From assembly GCF_013782625.1 (NCBI RefSeq), contig NZ_CP056199.1, forward strand, positions 1,196,588-1,260,587: 64,000 nucleotides of DNA. Reading direction: 5' to 3'. Shown one piece after another: positions 9,788 to 17,642 of this stretch. The notes beneath the pieces were generated by a model that was not told the DNA's origin, did no database searches, and worked only from the letters and a program-made list of their open reading frames with translations. This DNA is from Enterobacter sp. RHBSTW-00994 (GTDB lineage: Bacteria > Pseudomonadota > Gammaproteobacteria > Enterobacterales > Enterobacteriaceae). The translations under genes were made by a program, and so were the position numbers. The number at the start of each line of letters is the position of its first letter. Positions within the stretch are counted from its first letter, which is position 1.

Positions 9788-10261
9788 ATGAACGGTACAA
9801 TCACAACGTGGTTTAAAGATAAAGGTTTTGGATTTATCAAAGATGAAAACGGTGACAATCGCTATTTTCATGTGATTAAGGTCGCGAACCCTGATCTGAT
9901 CAAGAAAGATGCAGCGGTGACGTTTGAGCCGACCACGAACAACAAAGGCCTTTCCGCGTATGCGGTGAAGGTGATCCCGGAAAGCAAGCACCTTTATATC
10001 GCGGGCGAGCGCGTGAAGCTCACGTCGATCAAATCGTTCGTGGTGTTCAGCGAGGAAGTACCTGCGGATTCCGGGATCGATAAAGAGAATGCGGTGCTCT
10101 CAGTCGGGCTTCTGATGAACAACATCAAACCGAAATCGGATAAAAAACCGGGTGAAATGCGCACGGTGAAGAAACTGGCGATCACCACGTTCCAGAATAC
10201 GACGCTGATCTTCTCGGAAGATGAGATCGACATCGATGCCACAGTGAAGCTGTTGAAATAA
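9788..10261 (+). CDS. Cold-shock-domain-like protein with extended C-terminal domain
   Basis: The first 65 residues look like a cold-shock (OB-fold) domain: MNGTITTWFKDKGFGFIKDENGDNRYFHVIKV contains the RNP-1-like KGFGFI and an RNP-2-like YFHVI. The remaining ~90 residues are unlike CspA and carry no motif I recognise, so the 157-aa protein is more than twice the length of CspA. Nucleic-acid binding is inferred from the fold. The ATG at 9788 is preferred over 9764 because AGGCGG lies 8 nt upstream and family proteins start at this Met. A clean intrinsic terminator follows at 10268. Confidence 0.8.
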   Translation: MNGTITTWFKDKGFGFIKDENGDNRYFHVIKVANPDLIKKDAAVTFEPTTNNKGLSAYAVKVIPESKHLYIAGERVKLTSIKSFVVFSEEVPADSGIDKENAVLSVGLLMNNIKPKSDKKPGEMRTVKKLAITTFQNTTLIFSEDEIDIDATVKLLK

Positions 10262-10267
10262 CGCAAT

Positions 10268-10299
10268 GCCGACATTCCCACAGAATGTCGGCTTCTTTT
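10268..10299 (+). terminator. Intrinsic terminator after the cold-shock-like gene
   Basis: GCCGACATTC (10268-10277) and GAATGTCGGC (10283-10292) form a perfect 10-bp stem with a 5-nt loop, followed by TTCTTTT. It lies 7 nt after the stop codon. Confidence 0.88.
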
Positions 10300-10306
10300 A
10301 CCCGCT

Positions 10307-10762
10307 TTAGTGCGCCGTAATGTACGGCTCCTTCACAAACTCCGCCAGCAACCAGACCATATCATGCAGCAGCCCCGTGAGATCTTTCGCCACGTTGGGA
10401 GGGAGCGTTCTGCCCTGAATGGCCCGCGTTAACGCCAGCGCGTAATCCACTTGTAATGCCGTTTCCTGCCAGCAATCCGGGACATAGGACGTCACGCGTT
10501 CACCTTCAATCAATTGTGCAATTAGATGCGGGGGAAGTTCAGTATCGCAAAGCGTGCGCAGTCGGTTGAGCGCATGCTGCAACCGTTCACACAGGGTGGC
10601 GTGTGTTTCGGCATCGTCGGTTTCGACCAGTACGCAGACAAACGCAGCGCAGGCATCGGCCAGTTCGAAAAGATCCGCAGAGTCGGGAAGCGGCAGGGTA
10701 ATGAGATGGTGGATAGCGCTTTCTTCAGAGAGCGCGTAAGACAATCCAGGCATTGTTGTCAT
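10307..10762 (-). CDS. Hypothetical protein downstream of a C4/ash-like structured leader
   Basis: This acidic, mostly helical protein of 151 aa has no signal peptide or membrane segment. It contains repeated Leu/Ala-rich helices (ADLFELADACAAFVCVLVET, ATLCERLQHALNRLRTLCD, LTGLLHDMVWLLAEFVKEP). AAAAGGA is well placed before the ATG at 10762. I do not recognise the family. Its context is unusual: the 230 bp upstream hold an inverted-repeat RNA and a 55-codon ORF resembling the leader found upstream of ash and Icd-like genes in P4/P1-type elements. That makes a phage-derived or toxin-like role possible but unproven. Confidence 0.7.
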   Translation of the reverse strand: MTTMPGLSYALSEESAIHHLITLPLPDSADLFELADACAAFVCVLVETDDAETHATLCERLQHALNRLRTLCDTELPPHLIAQLIEGERVTSYVPDCWQETALQVDYALALTRAIQGRTLPPNVAKDLTGLLHDMVWLLAEFVKEPYITAH

Positions 10763-10774
10763 GTGATATTCCTT

Positions 10775-10942
10775 TTAAATAAAAATCCGACCACCCCATA
10801 AGTTCCTACGCTCATGGGTGGTAGCGCTGACGGAGGTAGGAATACCGCACACGACAAAACGGCCAACCTTTCGGTTGCTCCGCCAGCGCGACCATATTTT
10901 AACGGGGTGAGCGCTGCCGCGACAAAATAATTCTCGTGTCAT
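10775..10942 (-). CDS. Possible 55-aa leader peptide (ash-leader-like region)
   Basis: An ORF starts at ATG 10942 and stops at TAA 10775, 12 nt before the next gene. The product is basic and Arg/Trp-rich (MTRELFCRGSAHPVKIWSRW... ending GGRIFI). In a second frame the same DNA reads MVALAEQPKGWPF, which resembles the NMVALAGQPKGWP segment of enterobacterial Ash-type proteins as I remember it. Because two frames look plausible and there is no clear ribosome site, it may be a regulatory leader rather than a true gene. Confidence 0.35.
   Translation of the reverse strand: MTRELFCRGSAHPVKIWSRWRSNRKVGRFVVCGIPTSVSATTHERRNLWGGRIFI
10802..10842 (-). promoter_or_regulatory. Inverted repeat upstream of the 151-aa gene, potential C4 target
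   Basis: On the minus strand TTCCTAC and GTAGGAA form a 7-bp stem. CGTAGGAAC (10802-10810) lies 40 nt before the start codon of the 151-aa gene and repeats the 3' arm of the hairpin at 10952-10991. The 5' arm of that hairpin could therefore pair here instead, a classic antisense switch layout. A second small hairpin, CAACC-GAAA-GGTTG on the minus strand, is at 10864-10877. Confidence 0.45.
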
Positions 10943-10951
10943 AGTGTACGG

Positions 10952-10991
10952 GTTCCTACGCCCGGTTGCGGATGTGCCGCAACGCAGGAAC
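10952..10991 (-). ncRNA. C4-antisense-RNA-like hairpin
   Basis: On the minus strand GTTCCTGCG-TTGCGG, a short loop, CCGCAA and CGTAGGAAC form a long, slightly mismatched hairpin. The outer arms can also pair with the copy of CGTAGGAAC at 10802-10810. The order (structured RNA, overlapping small ORF with Ash-like frame, downstream gene) is that of the C4 RNA control region of phages P1/P7 and related P4-type elements. Identification rests on layout and memory of the family, not on a covariance search. Confidence 0.4.
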
Positions 10992-11079
10992 TTTACGGTG
11001 GGGAAATGGGGAAGAAAAGAGACAACCCTGAATTACACTGGGTTACTTGCGGGTTTGCGAGGCGTCTTCCAGAAAGTCT

Positions 11080-11157
11080 TTGCCGGATGGCGGTGACGCC
11101 TAACCCGGCCGACAAAAAATCCTGCGATAAGAACCGTAAGCCCGTGCAAGTGTCGTC
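11080..11157. repeat. REP-type palindrome (GCCGGATGGCGG family), possible BIME
   Basis: TGCCGGATGGCGGTGACGCC at 11081-11100 followed by TAACCCGGCC is close to the classical enterobacterial REP/PU unit. A second, more degenerate GTCCGCCGGGC motif ends near 11157 in the opposite sense. It lies between the peptide ABC operon end (11172) and the leader of the 151-aa gene, and may end or protect the ABC transcript. The rest of 10992-11171 shows no gene I can support. Confidence 0.65.
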
Positions 11158-11171
11158 CGCCGGGCACAAAC

Positions 11172-11876
11172 TTACCCCATCCGGTGCTCACCCCGGAGCA
11201 TAGCCTTCCGGTCAAACACCTGCTGGATCGTCCCATGCGCCATAAACGCCGCCCGGTCAGACATATGCGCAATCACATCGGCATCGTGGCTCACCAGAAG
11301 ATAGGTCATGTCGTGTTGCTGTTTCAGACGGTTCAGCAGGTTGAGGATCTCCGCCTGCACGGACATATCCAGCGCCGACGTTGGTTCATCCAGCAGCAGA
11401 ACCTGCGGGCGCAACAGCAGCGCACGGGCAATGGCCACACGCTGCCGCTGACCGCCGGAAAGCTGGTGCGGGTAACGCTTCCCCGCGTCGGTCGACAAAC
11501 CGACCTGCTGCAATGCATCCGCCACTTTTTCTGGGATCTGCGTCTCGCGGTGAATTTTCAATGGTTCCGACAGGGTACGTGAAATGGTGTGGTTCGGGTG
11601 CAGCGACGCCCATGGATCCTGAAACACCATCTGCACGTTGCGGCGAAGCGGGCCTGCAAAACGCTGACCTTGTTGCAGGCGCTCGCCCAGCACGGCAATG
11701 TTGCCGCGCCACTCACGCTGTAAACCCGCCAGCACGCGCAGAATTGTTGATTTACCACAACCGGATTCGCCGATAAGGCTAAAGGTTTCCCCTTTCCCGA
11801 TGGTAAAACTGGCGGCTGAAACCGCGGTTTTCTCTCCGAAACTGACCTGGAGCTGATTGACTTCAACGAGTGCCAT
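11172..11876 (-). CDS. Peptide/nickel-type ABC transporter ATP-binding protein (DppF/OppF-like)
   Basis: This 234-aa cytoplasmic ATPase is the second of two encoded in the operon. The Walker A GESGCGKST, Q-loop in MVFQDPWASLHP, signature LSGGQRQR, Walker B VLLLDEPTSALD and switch His in VSHDADV are all present. The ATG at 11876 is preceded by AGGAGG at 7 nt; a longer frame to 12017 has no such site and lacks family similarity. The start overlaps the preceding ATPase gene by 14 bp, implying translational coupling. The protein is short compared with DppF (about 330 aa), lacking the usual C-terminal extension that binds an Fe-S cluster or closes the peptide pore. Confidence 0.88.
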   Translation of the reverse strand: MALVEVNQLQVSFGEKTAVSAASFTIGKGETFSLIGESGCGKSTILRVLAGLQREWRGNIAVLGERLQQGQRFAGPLRRNVQMVFQDPWASLHPNHTISRTLSEPLKIHRETQIPEKVADALQQVGLSTDAGKRYPHQLSGGQRQRVAIARALLLRPQVLLLDEPTSALDMSVQAEILNLLNRLKQQHDMTYLLVSHDADVIAHMSDRAAFMAHGTIQQVFDRKAMLRGEHRMG

Positions 11877-12699
11877 TGTTCGCCTCCTGCCACGGCTGAG
11901 AGCGGTCGAGGGTCGGCAACATCTGCCCAAAGGTGTTGGCATTTGGGCGGCAAGTCCATAGCGTGCGCGTATACGGATGGGTTGCCTGTGGCAACTGGTT
12001 TGCCGCCATTTCATCAACCTTCTCGCCCTGATACATCACCAGTACGCGGTCGCAATGTTCGGCGACCAGCGGCAAGTCATGGCTGATCAGCAGCATCGCC
12101 ATCTGGCGTTCTTCACACTGTTGTACCAGCAGGTCGAGGATCTGGTTGCGCAGACGTGCGTCCAGCGCAGAAGTGGGCTCATCAGCAATCAGAACCTGTG
12201 GGTTATTGATCAGCGCAATGGCAATCATCACACGTTGCCCCATGCCGCCAGAAAGTTCGCTGGGATAACGCGTCAGCACCTGCCCGGCCAGCCCCACGGC
12301 GCGGATGATGTCGTGAATGCGTGCAAGACGTTCCGAACGGGGCAGGGACTGATGCAGCGTCAGGGCCTCATCAAGCTGCGCCGCGACATTTTTCACCGGA
12401 TTGAGCGCATAGCGCGGGTCCTGAAGCACCATCGCAATACCGTTGCCGCGAAGTGCCTGCCAGCGGCGGTTGTTGAGGGTCTGCAGGTCATTGCCCAGCA
12501 CATTAAGCTGGCGGGCAGTGACGATACCCGGTTTACGCACCAGGCCCATCAGCGCACGGGCAGACATGGATTTGCCGGAGCCAGATTCCCCGACCAGTGC
12601 CAGACGCTCGTTGCCCAGCGTAAAGCTCAGGTTGCTGACCACGCGGGCGGCGGGGTAGTCGATATTCAGCGCATCGACGATGACGCGGTGTTCAGTCAT
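11863..12699 (-). CDS. Peptide/nickel-type ABC transporter ATP-binding protein (DppD/OppD-like)
   Basis: This 278-aa ATPase pairs with the product of the next gene to power the permease dimer. Visible motifs: Walker A GESGSGKSMSARAL, signature LSGGMGQR, Walker B VLIADEPTSALD, and SHDLPLV with the switch His. The start MTEHRVIVDALNIDYP at 12699 is supported by alignment to the family and by the 8-bp overlap with the end of the permease gene. The C-terminal YTRTLWTCRP segment matches the HPYTR motif of the oligopeptide/dipeptide C-terminal domain. Confidence 0.9.
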   Translation of the reverse strand: MTEHRVIVDALNIDYPAARVVSNLSFTLGNERLALVGESGSGKSMSARALMGLVRKPGIVTARQLNVLGNDLQTLNNRRWQALRGNGIAMVLQDPRYALNPVKNVAAQLDEALTLHQSLPRSERLARIHDIIRAVGLAGQVLTRYPSELSGGMGQRVMIAIALINNPQVLIADEPTSALDARLRNQILDLLVQQCEERQMAMLLISHDLPLVAEHCDRVLVMYQGEKVDEMAANQLPQATHPYTRTLWTCRPNANTFGQMLPTLDRSQPWQEANNGTR

Positions 12700-13525
12700 G
12701 TTGCGGCTCCAGTACGTCGCGCAGGCCATCGCCCAGCAGGTTAAATGCCAGGCTGGCAAACAGAATGGCGCCGCCCGGAATGGCGGCAATCCACCACTGG
12801 TCGAAAATCACCTGCATGCCGTCGGCAATCATTGCGCCCCATTCAGCCATGGGCGGACGCGCGCCGAGACCGAGGAAGCCCAGCCCGGCAGCAGCCAGAA
12901 TAATCCCGGCCAGATCGAGCGCCAGGCGCACTATTGCGGACGGCAGGCACAGCGGAAGAATATGGCCGAAAAGCAGCCTGAAACCGCGAATGCCCATCAT
13001 CCCGGCAGCGGCCAGGTAATCGCTGTGACGCAGACGCTGAATCTCACTGCGAGCCTGACGCGCATAGGCGGGCCAGGTGGTTAAGGCCAGCGCCAGCGCG
13101 CCGTTGACCAGGCCCGGCCCGAGCATGGCGACAAACGCAAAGGCGAGGATCAGGCGTGGCATTGACATCACGACGTCAGTAAAGCGCATCAGCACGCGCT
13201 CCAGCCACCCGCCGTAATAGCCGGACAAAACCCCGACCAGCAGACCCGCGGGCAAGGTGATCACCGTGACTAAGGCCACCAGCCCCAGTGCCGGGCGGCT
13301 GCCGTAAAGCAGTCGGGAGAGCAGGTCGCGCCCGTAGCTGTCAGTACCCAGCCAGTGCTGGCCGTTGGGGGCTTGCAGACGGGCGGCAGCGTCCTGCCAG
13401 TTAGGATCTCGCGGTGCAAGCCAGGGAGCAAACAGGGCAATGAACACCAGAAGTGCGATGGCAATCAACCCGCAACACGCGGCAGGAGAGCGGCGCAGGC
13501 GGCGTAAAAAGAGATAAAACGGCAT
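12692..13525 (-). CDS. Peptide/nickel-type ABC transporter permease (DppC/OppC-like)
   Basis: An inner-membrane permease of 277 aa with the N-terminal OppC_N-type helix (residues 10-33) and the binding-protein-dependent transport domain. The EAA-type loop appears around YARQARSEIQRLRHSDYLAAAGMMGIRGFRLLFGHILP. The segment APRDPNWQDAAARLQAPNGQHWLGTDSYGRDLLSRLLYG is typical of DppC/NikC proteins. It overlaps the end of the upstream permease by one base (TAATG) and should form the heterodimeric channel with it. Confidence 0.92.
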   Translation of the reverse strand: MPFYLFLRRLRRSPAACCGLIAIALLVFIALFAPWLAPRDPNWQDAAARLQAPNGQHWLGTDSYGRDLLSRLLYGSRPALGLVALVTVITLPAGLLVGVLSGYYGGWLERVLMRFTDVVMSMPRLILAFAFVAMLGPGLVNGALALALTTWPAYARQARSEIQRLRHSDYLAAAGMMGIRGFRLLFGHILPLCLPSAIVRLALDLAGIILAAAGLGFLGLGARPPMAEWGAMIADGMQVIFDQWWIAAIPGGAILFASLAFNLLGDGLRDVLEPQHD

Positions 13526-14547
13526 TAGCGCACCCTGGGATCGGTTGCCCGCACGAGCAGGTCAGTAAGGTTATTGATCAGCACAAAACAGACGCCAATG
13601 AGTAACGTCCCGCCCATCACCGCCGTTGTGTCGCCAGCAAAAAGTGCGGTCGTGAGATAGCGTCCGATGCCCGGCCAGGAGAAGACGGTTTCTGTTAACA
13701 CAGCGCCTTCCAGCATGCTGGTGTAGGCCAGGGCGATCACGGTCAGCAAGGTACTGCGAATGTTCGGCAGGACGTGACGCAGCAGGATGGTCATCTCTCC
13801 AGCGCCCTTGGCACGGGCGAGCAAAATGTACTCTTTGTTCATCTCGCTCAGACAGGCCGAACGGGTAAGGCGGGTGATGCTGGCCAGCGAGTAATAAGCC
13901 AGCAGCAATACCGGCAGAACCAGATGACTGATGGCGTTTCTGAATGCGTCGCGGTCGCCGGAAAGCCAGGTATCAATCAGGGCAAAGCCGGTGCGGGGTT
14001 CAACGGTAAATTGCCAGACATCATCCAGCCTGCCAGGGCCTGCACTCCACTGGAGTTTCGCGTAGAACAGCGCCAGCATCAGCAGCCCGAGCCAGAAAAT
14101 CGGGACAGAGTTACCGAGTAACGTCAGGGTGCGAATGGTTAAATCGAGCGGTGAACCGGCAAAACGGGCGCACAGCACGCCAGCGATAACCCCCAGGACG
14201 GAGCCAATGATCAGGGCAAGCGTGGCCAGCTCCAGCGTCGCCGGGAACGCATGCAGCAGATCCTGCAATACGGGTTGTCCGGTGGCGCTGGCTGTGCCTA
14301 AATCGCCGTGGGCGAGGCTTTGCAGATAGTGCCAGAACTGAACAGGAATCGGCTGATCAAGGCCAAGCTGGTGGCGGACCTGATCGTAAGTCGACTGGCT
14401 GGCGTGATCGCCGACGATCTGCAATACGCGATCGACGGGGGAAAATGCAGAAAGTGCGAACGTGACGAGCAACAGCCCGAAGAGCGTGAGCAGCAGGGTC
14501 AGCAGCCCCTGAAACACGCGCGTCACGTGGGTAGATAGGTGTGGCAT
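13525..14547 (-). CDS. Peptide/nickel-type ABC transporter permease (DppB/OppB-like)
   Basis: A 340-aa permease with six predicted membrane helices and the EAA loop SACLSEMNKEYILLARAKGAGEMTILLRHVLPN. The N terminus, a hydrophobic helix followed by a periplasmic domain with VRHQLGLDQPIPVQFWHYL, is typical of DppB. It is the first permease gene after the binding-protein gene, 68 bp away, with a palindromic repeat in the gap that may lower expression of the downstream genes relative to the binding protein. Confidence 0.92.
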   Translation of the reverse strand: MPHLSTHVTRVFQGLLTLLLTLFGLLLVTFALSAFSPVDRVLQIVGDHASQSTYDQVRHQLGLDQPIPVQFWHYLQSLAHGDLGTASATGQPVLQDLLHAFPATLELATLALIIGSVLGVIAGVLCARFAGSPLDLTIRTLTLLGNSVPIFWLGLLMLALFYAKLQWSAGPGRLDDVWQFTVEPRTGFALIDTWLSGDRDAFRNAISHLVLPVLLLAYYSLASITRLTRSACLSEMNKEYILLARAKGAGEMTILLRHVLPNIRSTLLTVIALAYTSMLEGAVLTETVFSWPGIGRYLTTALFAGDTTAVMGGTLLIGVCFVLINNLTDLLVRATDPRVR

Positions 14548-14586
14548 GGATGATTCTTCATTCCTGGATAAAATACACGGACGAGC

Positions 14587-14609
14587 CCCCTCTCCCTGAA
14601 GGAGAGGGG
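14587..14609. repeat. GGGAGAGG-type palindromic repeat inside the peptide ABC operon
   Basis: CCCCTCTCC (14587-14595), loop CTGAA, GGAGAGGGG (14601-14609): a perfect 9-bp stem. It lies between the binding-protein gene and the first permease gene, where such stems often stabilise the upstream message or attenuate read-through. Confidence 0.75.
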
Positions 14610-14615
14610 TAAAAC

Positions 14616-16184
14616 CTATTTCGTTACGCGATCGTACCAGACCATATCTGCATTCAGCCCTTGCTGATATCCCTTCACGTTATCGCGTACCACAATCTGG
14701 GTCTTGCCCTGGTCGACGAAGACATACGGAGAATTATGCTGCAGCTCTTCCTGCATCTTCTTGTACAGATCCAGACGTTTCGCCGGATCAGGCTCGGCAA
14801 CGGCCGCCAGTGTGGCTTTATTCAACTCCGGAATTGTCCAGCCGTTCAGGCCGGCAACCGTGCTGGATTTGCCGTCGTTCCACGCGAAGGCGCTGGCGTT
14901 AGAGTGGGCGTCGAAGTAATCCGGGATCCACAGACGAATGGCGGCCTGATGCTGTTTTGCACGCACGCGGGCATACACCTGGCTGCCCGCCGCAGGCAGC
15001 AGATCAACCTTCACGCCGCCCTGAGCAAAGCTCGCCTGCATCGACTGGGCGATGGTGATGAACGGCGGTTTGTTCTCGACATCCAGCGTGAAGTGCGCAT
15101 CTTTGATGCCCGCTTTGGCGAGGATCGCTTTCGCTTTGGCCGGGTCAAATTTGAACGGATTGTTCTCCAGCGCGCCCGGCAAACCGACAGGCAGGAAGCT
15201 TTGGTGGACAAAATACTGGCCTTTCAGCAGATCTTTGGTGATACCGTCATAATCCACCAGCCAGCGGGACGCTTCCCAGAACGCCGGGTTATTCAGCAGT
15301 GGGTTGGCACTGTTGCCGGTATTGAACACCAGATAGTTCTGCTCGGCAGACGGGATGCTCAGCACCTTCACGCCGGGTTTACCGTCGAGAGCGCTGATCT
15401 GGTCTGCCCCTAAATCGCGAGCCACATCCGCATCACCCTGCTGGATCAGCAGGCGACGAGACGCCGGATCGGGGACGTTTTTAATAATGATGCTTTTCAG
15501 TTTCGGTGCGCCGCCAGGTGCGGTGTCGTTTGCTTCCAGTACGATGGCCTGATGCGGTTGATAGACACGCATTTTGAACGCACCGCTGCCTGCTGAGTGC
15601 ATTTTCAGCCATGCGTTGCCGAAGTCGTTATCTTTTACATTTGCGGCGACCTGCTTTTCGTCCACGATCGAGGCAATTGGCGTGGAGAGAATGTTCAGCG
15701 CCACCGACGGGCTGACATCAGCCGTCCAGTGCAGCGTCAGCGTGTGGTCATCTACTTTTTTCAACTGGCTGGCGATGTTATCCGCGTCCCAACCCAGCAC
15801 GTTGAGGATAAACGCCGGAGATTTATTCAACGTTACGGCACGGGTATAAGAGAAGATCACATCTTCCGGACGCAGGGGGTTGCCGGAGGCAAATTTTGCA
15901 TCGGGTTTGAGTTTGATGGTCAGGGTCTTTGCTGCGGCATCGGCTTGCCAGCTTTCCGCCAGAATCGGGGTGATTTTTTCCGGGTTATCGCGATCTGGCT
16001 GAACCAGACGCTGATACAGGCTGGGGACGGTCTGGATACTGGAAAGCTCGTTGGCTTCTGCCGGGTCGAGGCTCACGATGTCATCAAGACCTTGTGCGAC
16101 AACCAGCGTGTTGGGCGGAGTCGCGGCGTGAACAGCGCTTGAGAGCGCAGCCAACACCAGTAACGGCAGCAGTTTCTTAGTCAT
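14616..16184 (-). CDS. Periplasmic peptide-binding protein (SBP_bac_5 family)
   Basis: This 522-aa extracytoplasmic solute receptor is the first gene of the five-gene ABC operon. The signal peptide MTKKLLPLLVLAALSSAVHA is followed by ATPPNTLV. The family signature DIVSLDPAEANELSSIQTVPSLYQRLV near the N terminus and KLKPDAKFASGNPLRPEDVIFSYTRAV are typical of DppA/OppA-like receptors. AGGGAT precedes the ATG. The ligand is not evident: dipeptides, oligopeptides, opine-like compounds and nickel chelates all use this family. The divergent GNAT gene starts 200 bp away, so promoters of both lie in 16185-16384. Confidence 0.92.
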   Translation of the reverse strand: MTKKLLPLLVLAALSSAVHAATPPNTLVVAQGLDDIVSLDPAEANELSSIQTVPSLYQRLVQPDRDNPEKITPILAESWQADAAAKTLTIKLKPDAKFASGNPLRPEDVIFSYTRAVTLNKSPAFILNVLGWDADNIASQLKKVDDHTLTLHWTADVSPSVALNILSTPIASIVDEKQVAANVKDNDFGNAWLKMHSAGSGAFKMRVYQPHQAIVLEANDTAPGGAPKLKSIIIKNVPDPASRRLLIQQGDADVARDLGADQISALDGKPGVKVLSIPSAEQNYLVFNTGNSANPLLNNPAFWEASRWLVDYDGITKDLLKGQYFVHQSFLPVGLPGALENNPFKFDPAKAKAILAKAGIKDAHFTLDVENKPPFITIAQSMQASFAQGGVKVDLLPAAGSQVYARVRAKQHQAAIRLWIPDYFDAHSNASAFAWNDGKSSTVAGLNGWTIPELNKATLAAVAEPDPAKRLDLYKKMQEELQHNSPYVFVDQGKTQIVVRDNVKGYQQGLNADMVWYDRVTK

Positions 16185-16384
16185 AGCGATCCCTGAAGAA
16201 AAATTATTGTGATGGTTTTATACCCCGCTACGTTAGGCTGACAGGCGTATTCCTCAAAGTTTAAATTCTGCTTTGCTTATGCCATGGAGGTATAAAGCAT
16301 GCATATTGGCTATTAGGCCACTCTCTTCTCGTCTGCTTTTTAACCTGCTATAACAAAACTCTTACCTTTCAGGGAGTCACCGTT

Positions 16385-17083
16385 GTGCCGGAAATCAATC
16401 AATATGGTCAAACCGTTAATAACCTCGTCCTCGACTGGAAAGGTGCGCGCGTTTTAACCCGAACGCCACTTGTTGGTCAATATTGTCGCCTTGAGCCGCT
16501 GGATGCAGAACGCCATGCCGCCGATCTTTTTGACGCCTATGCACTGGGGGACGATAGCGACTGGACCTGGCTTGCCAGCACCCGCCCTGAGAGTGTGGAA
16601 GCGACAGTACACTGGTTGCTTGGCAAAGTAATGGATGATGCGCTTGTGCCTTATGCGGTCATCGACTTACGCACGGAATGCGCCGTGGGTATCGTGAGTT
16701 ATATGGCGATTGAACGGTTGATGGGCTCGGTCGAAATCGGCCATGTGACCTGGTCGCGAAAAATGAAAAATACCTGGCTTGGTACGGAAACCGTCTGGCT
16801 GTTGCTCAAAAATGGCTTTGCGCATGACTACCGTCGGCTGGAGTGGAAATGCGACTCGATGAATATCGCCTCGCGGAATGCCGCAGAGCGGCTGGGGTTT
16901 GTCTGGGAAGGGCGTCTGCGCCAGAAGCTGGTGCGTAAAGGCCGTAACCGCGACAGCGATATGCTTTCTATTATTGACGAGGAGTGGCCAGAGCGTGATG
17001 CAGAGTTGCGTGCCTGGCTGGCAGCGGAGAATTTTGACGGGAACGGACGACAGCTTAAGAAGCTGGAGGCGTTTCGGGAGTAG
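16385..17083 (+). CDS. GNAT-family N-acetyltransferase (RimJ/RimL-like)
   Basis: A 232-aa cytosolic acetyl-CoA-dependent acetyltransferase. The start is GTG with AGGGAG about 9 nt upstream. The N-terminal LEPLDAERHAADLF, the central VGIVSYMAIERLMGSVEIGHVTWSRKMKNTWLGTE and the late NIASRNAAERLGFVWEGRLRQ are the standard landmarks of the RimJ/RimL branch, whose members modify protein N termini or small amines and antibiotics. It stands alone, divergent from the peptide ABC operon. The substrate is unknown. Confidence 0.88.
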   Translation: MPEINQYGQTVNNLVLDWKGARVLTRTPLVGQYCRLEPLDAERHAADLFDAYALGDDSDWTWLASTRPESVEATVHWLLGKVMDDALVPYAVIDLRTECAVGIVSYMAIERLMGSVEIGHVTWSRKMKNTWLGTETVWLLLKNGFAHDYRRLEWKCDSMNIASRNAAERLGFVWEGRLRQKLVRKGRNRDSDMLSIIDEEWPERDAELRAWLAAENFDGNGRQLKKLEAFRE

Positions 17084-17105
17084 AACACTCTGGCATTTAG
17101 CCTTC

Positions 17106-17143
17106 ATTCCTCGTCCCAAAGGGGCGAGGGCCGCAGTGAGGGA
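17106..17143. repeat. Degenerate REP-like palindrome
   Basis: CCTCGTCCCAAAGGGGCGAGG followed by CCGCAGTGAGGGA has the same plan (inner stem plus GTGAGGG tail) as the repeats at 1758 and 48598. It separates the convergent GNAT and hcp genes and may serve as a bidirectional terminator. Confidence 0.55.
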
Positions 17144-17150
17144 GTTCTGT

Positions 17151-17642
17151 TTATGCGTTATTTCGTACGGGTTTCATCCACGCATCGCCATAGCTGATAT
17201 TGCCCTTCACATAGTTCCACTGAATGCCTCGAAATCTCAGTCCAACGACCTCATGCATATTGGGTGCAGAACTGCCCGGATAATAAACATGAGTAAAATC
17301 CACAGACGAGACCACCACACTATCAAGCGTAATGTTGTAGACCTCGGTTTCGAGACCTTCTTCCACAATTTCATAATATTTGATAATGGCTTTTTGCAGA
17401 CGTTTACTCTCGCAAACGGCAATTGCAAGATAGGGGCTGACTTTGTCTACTTGTTTGTGCAGAGTAACGGGTCCATGTTGTCGAGTCCCGGTCATATTTC
17501 CAGTATGACTGTCTACAGGTTGCCTCACACCATAGCTGCTGTTCATTATCTCGATAGCACCTTCCCGACCGGGAATCATACAATTGCCCTGAATAAGCAT
17601 TCCATTCTCGTCGTAGAGAAATAAGTAAGCGGGTAATGACAT
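17151..17642 (-). CDS. Hcp-family type VI secretion protein
   Basis: This 163-aa protein of the Hcp1 family forms hexameric tube rings of the type VI secretion system and carries effectors in its lumen. MSLPAYLFLYDENGMLIQG, EGAIEIMNSSYGVRQPVDSHTG, TGTRQHGPVTLHKQVDKVSPYL and SKRLQKAIIKYYEI are characteristic. No other T6SS structural gene is in the window, so it is an orphan Hcp that would depend on a system elsewhere. Its start overlaps the stop of the lipoprotein gene by one base, giving a three-gene transcript: effector, lipoprotein, hcp. The upstream two genes are clearly AT-rich; hcp is intermediate. Confidence 0.9.
   Translation of the reverse strand: MSLPAYLFLYDENGMLIQGNCMIPGREGAIEIMNSSYGVRQPVDSHTGNMTGTRQHGPVTLHKQVDKVSPYLAIAVCESKRLQKAIIKYYEIVEEGLETEVYNITLDSVVVSSVDFTHVYYPGSSAPNMHEVVGLRFRGIQWNYVKGNISYGDAWMKPVRNNA

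Noticed and set aside
11006-11203. Plus-strand ORF of 65 codons near the end of the peptide ABC operon
   Set aside because: It runs through a REP-type palindrome and the 3' end of the ATPase gene, has no ribosome site and no protein features.
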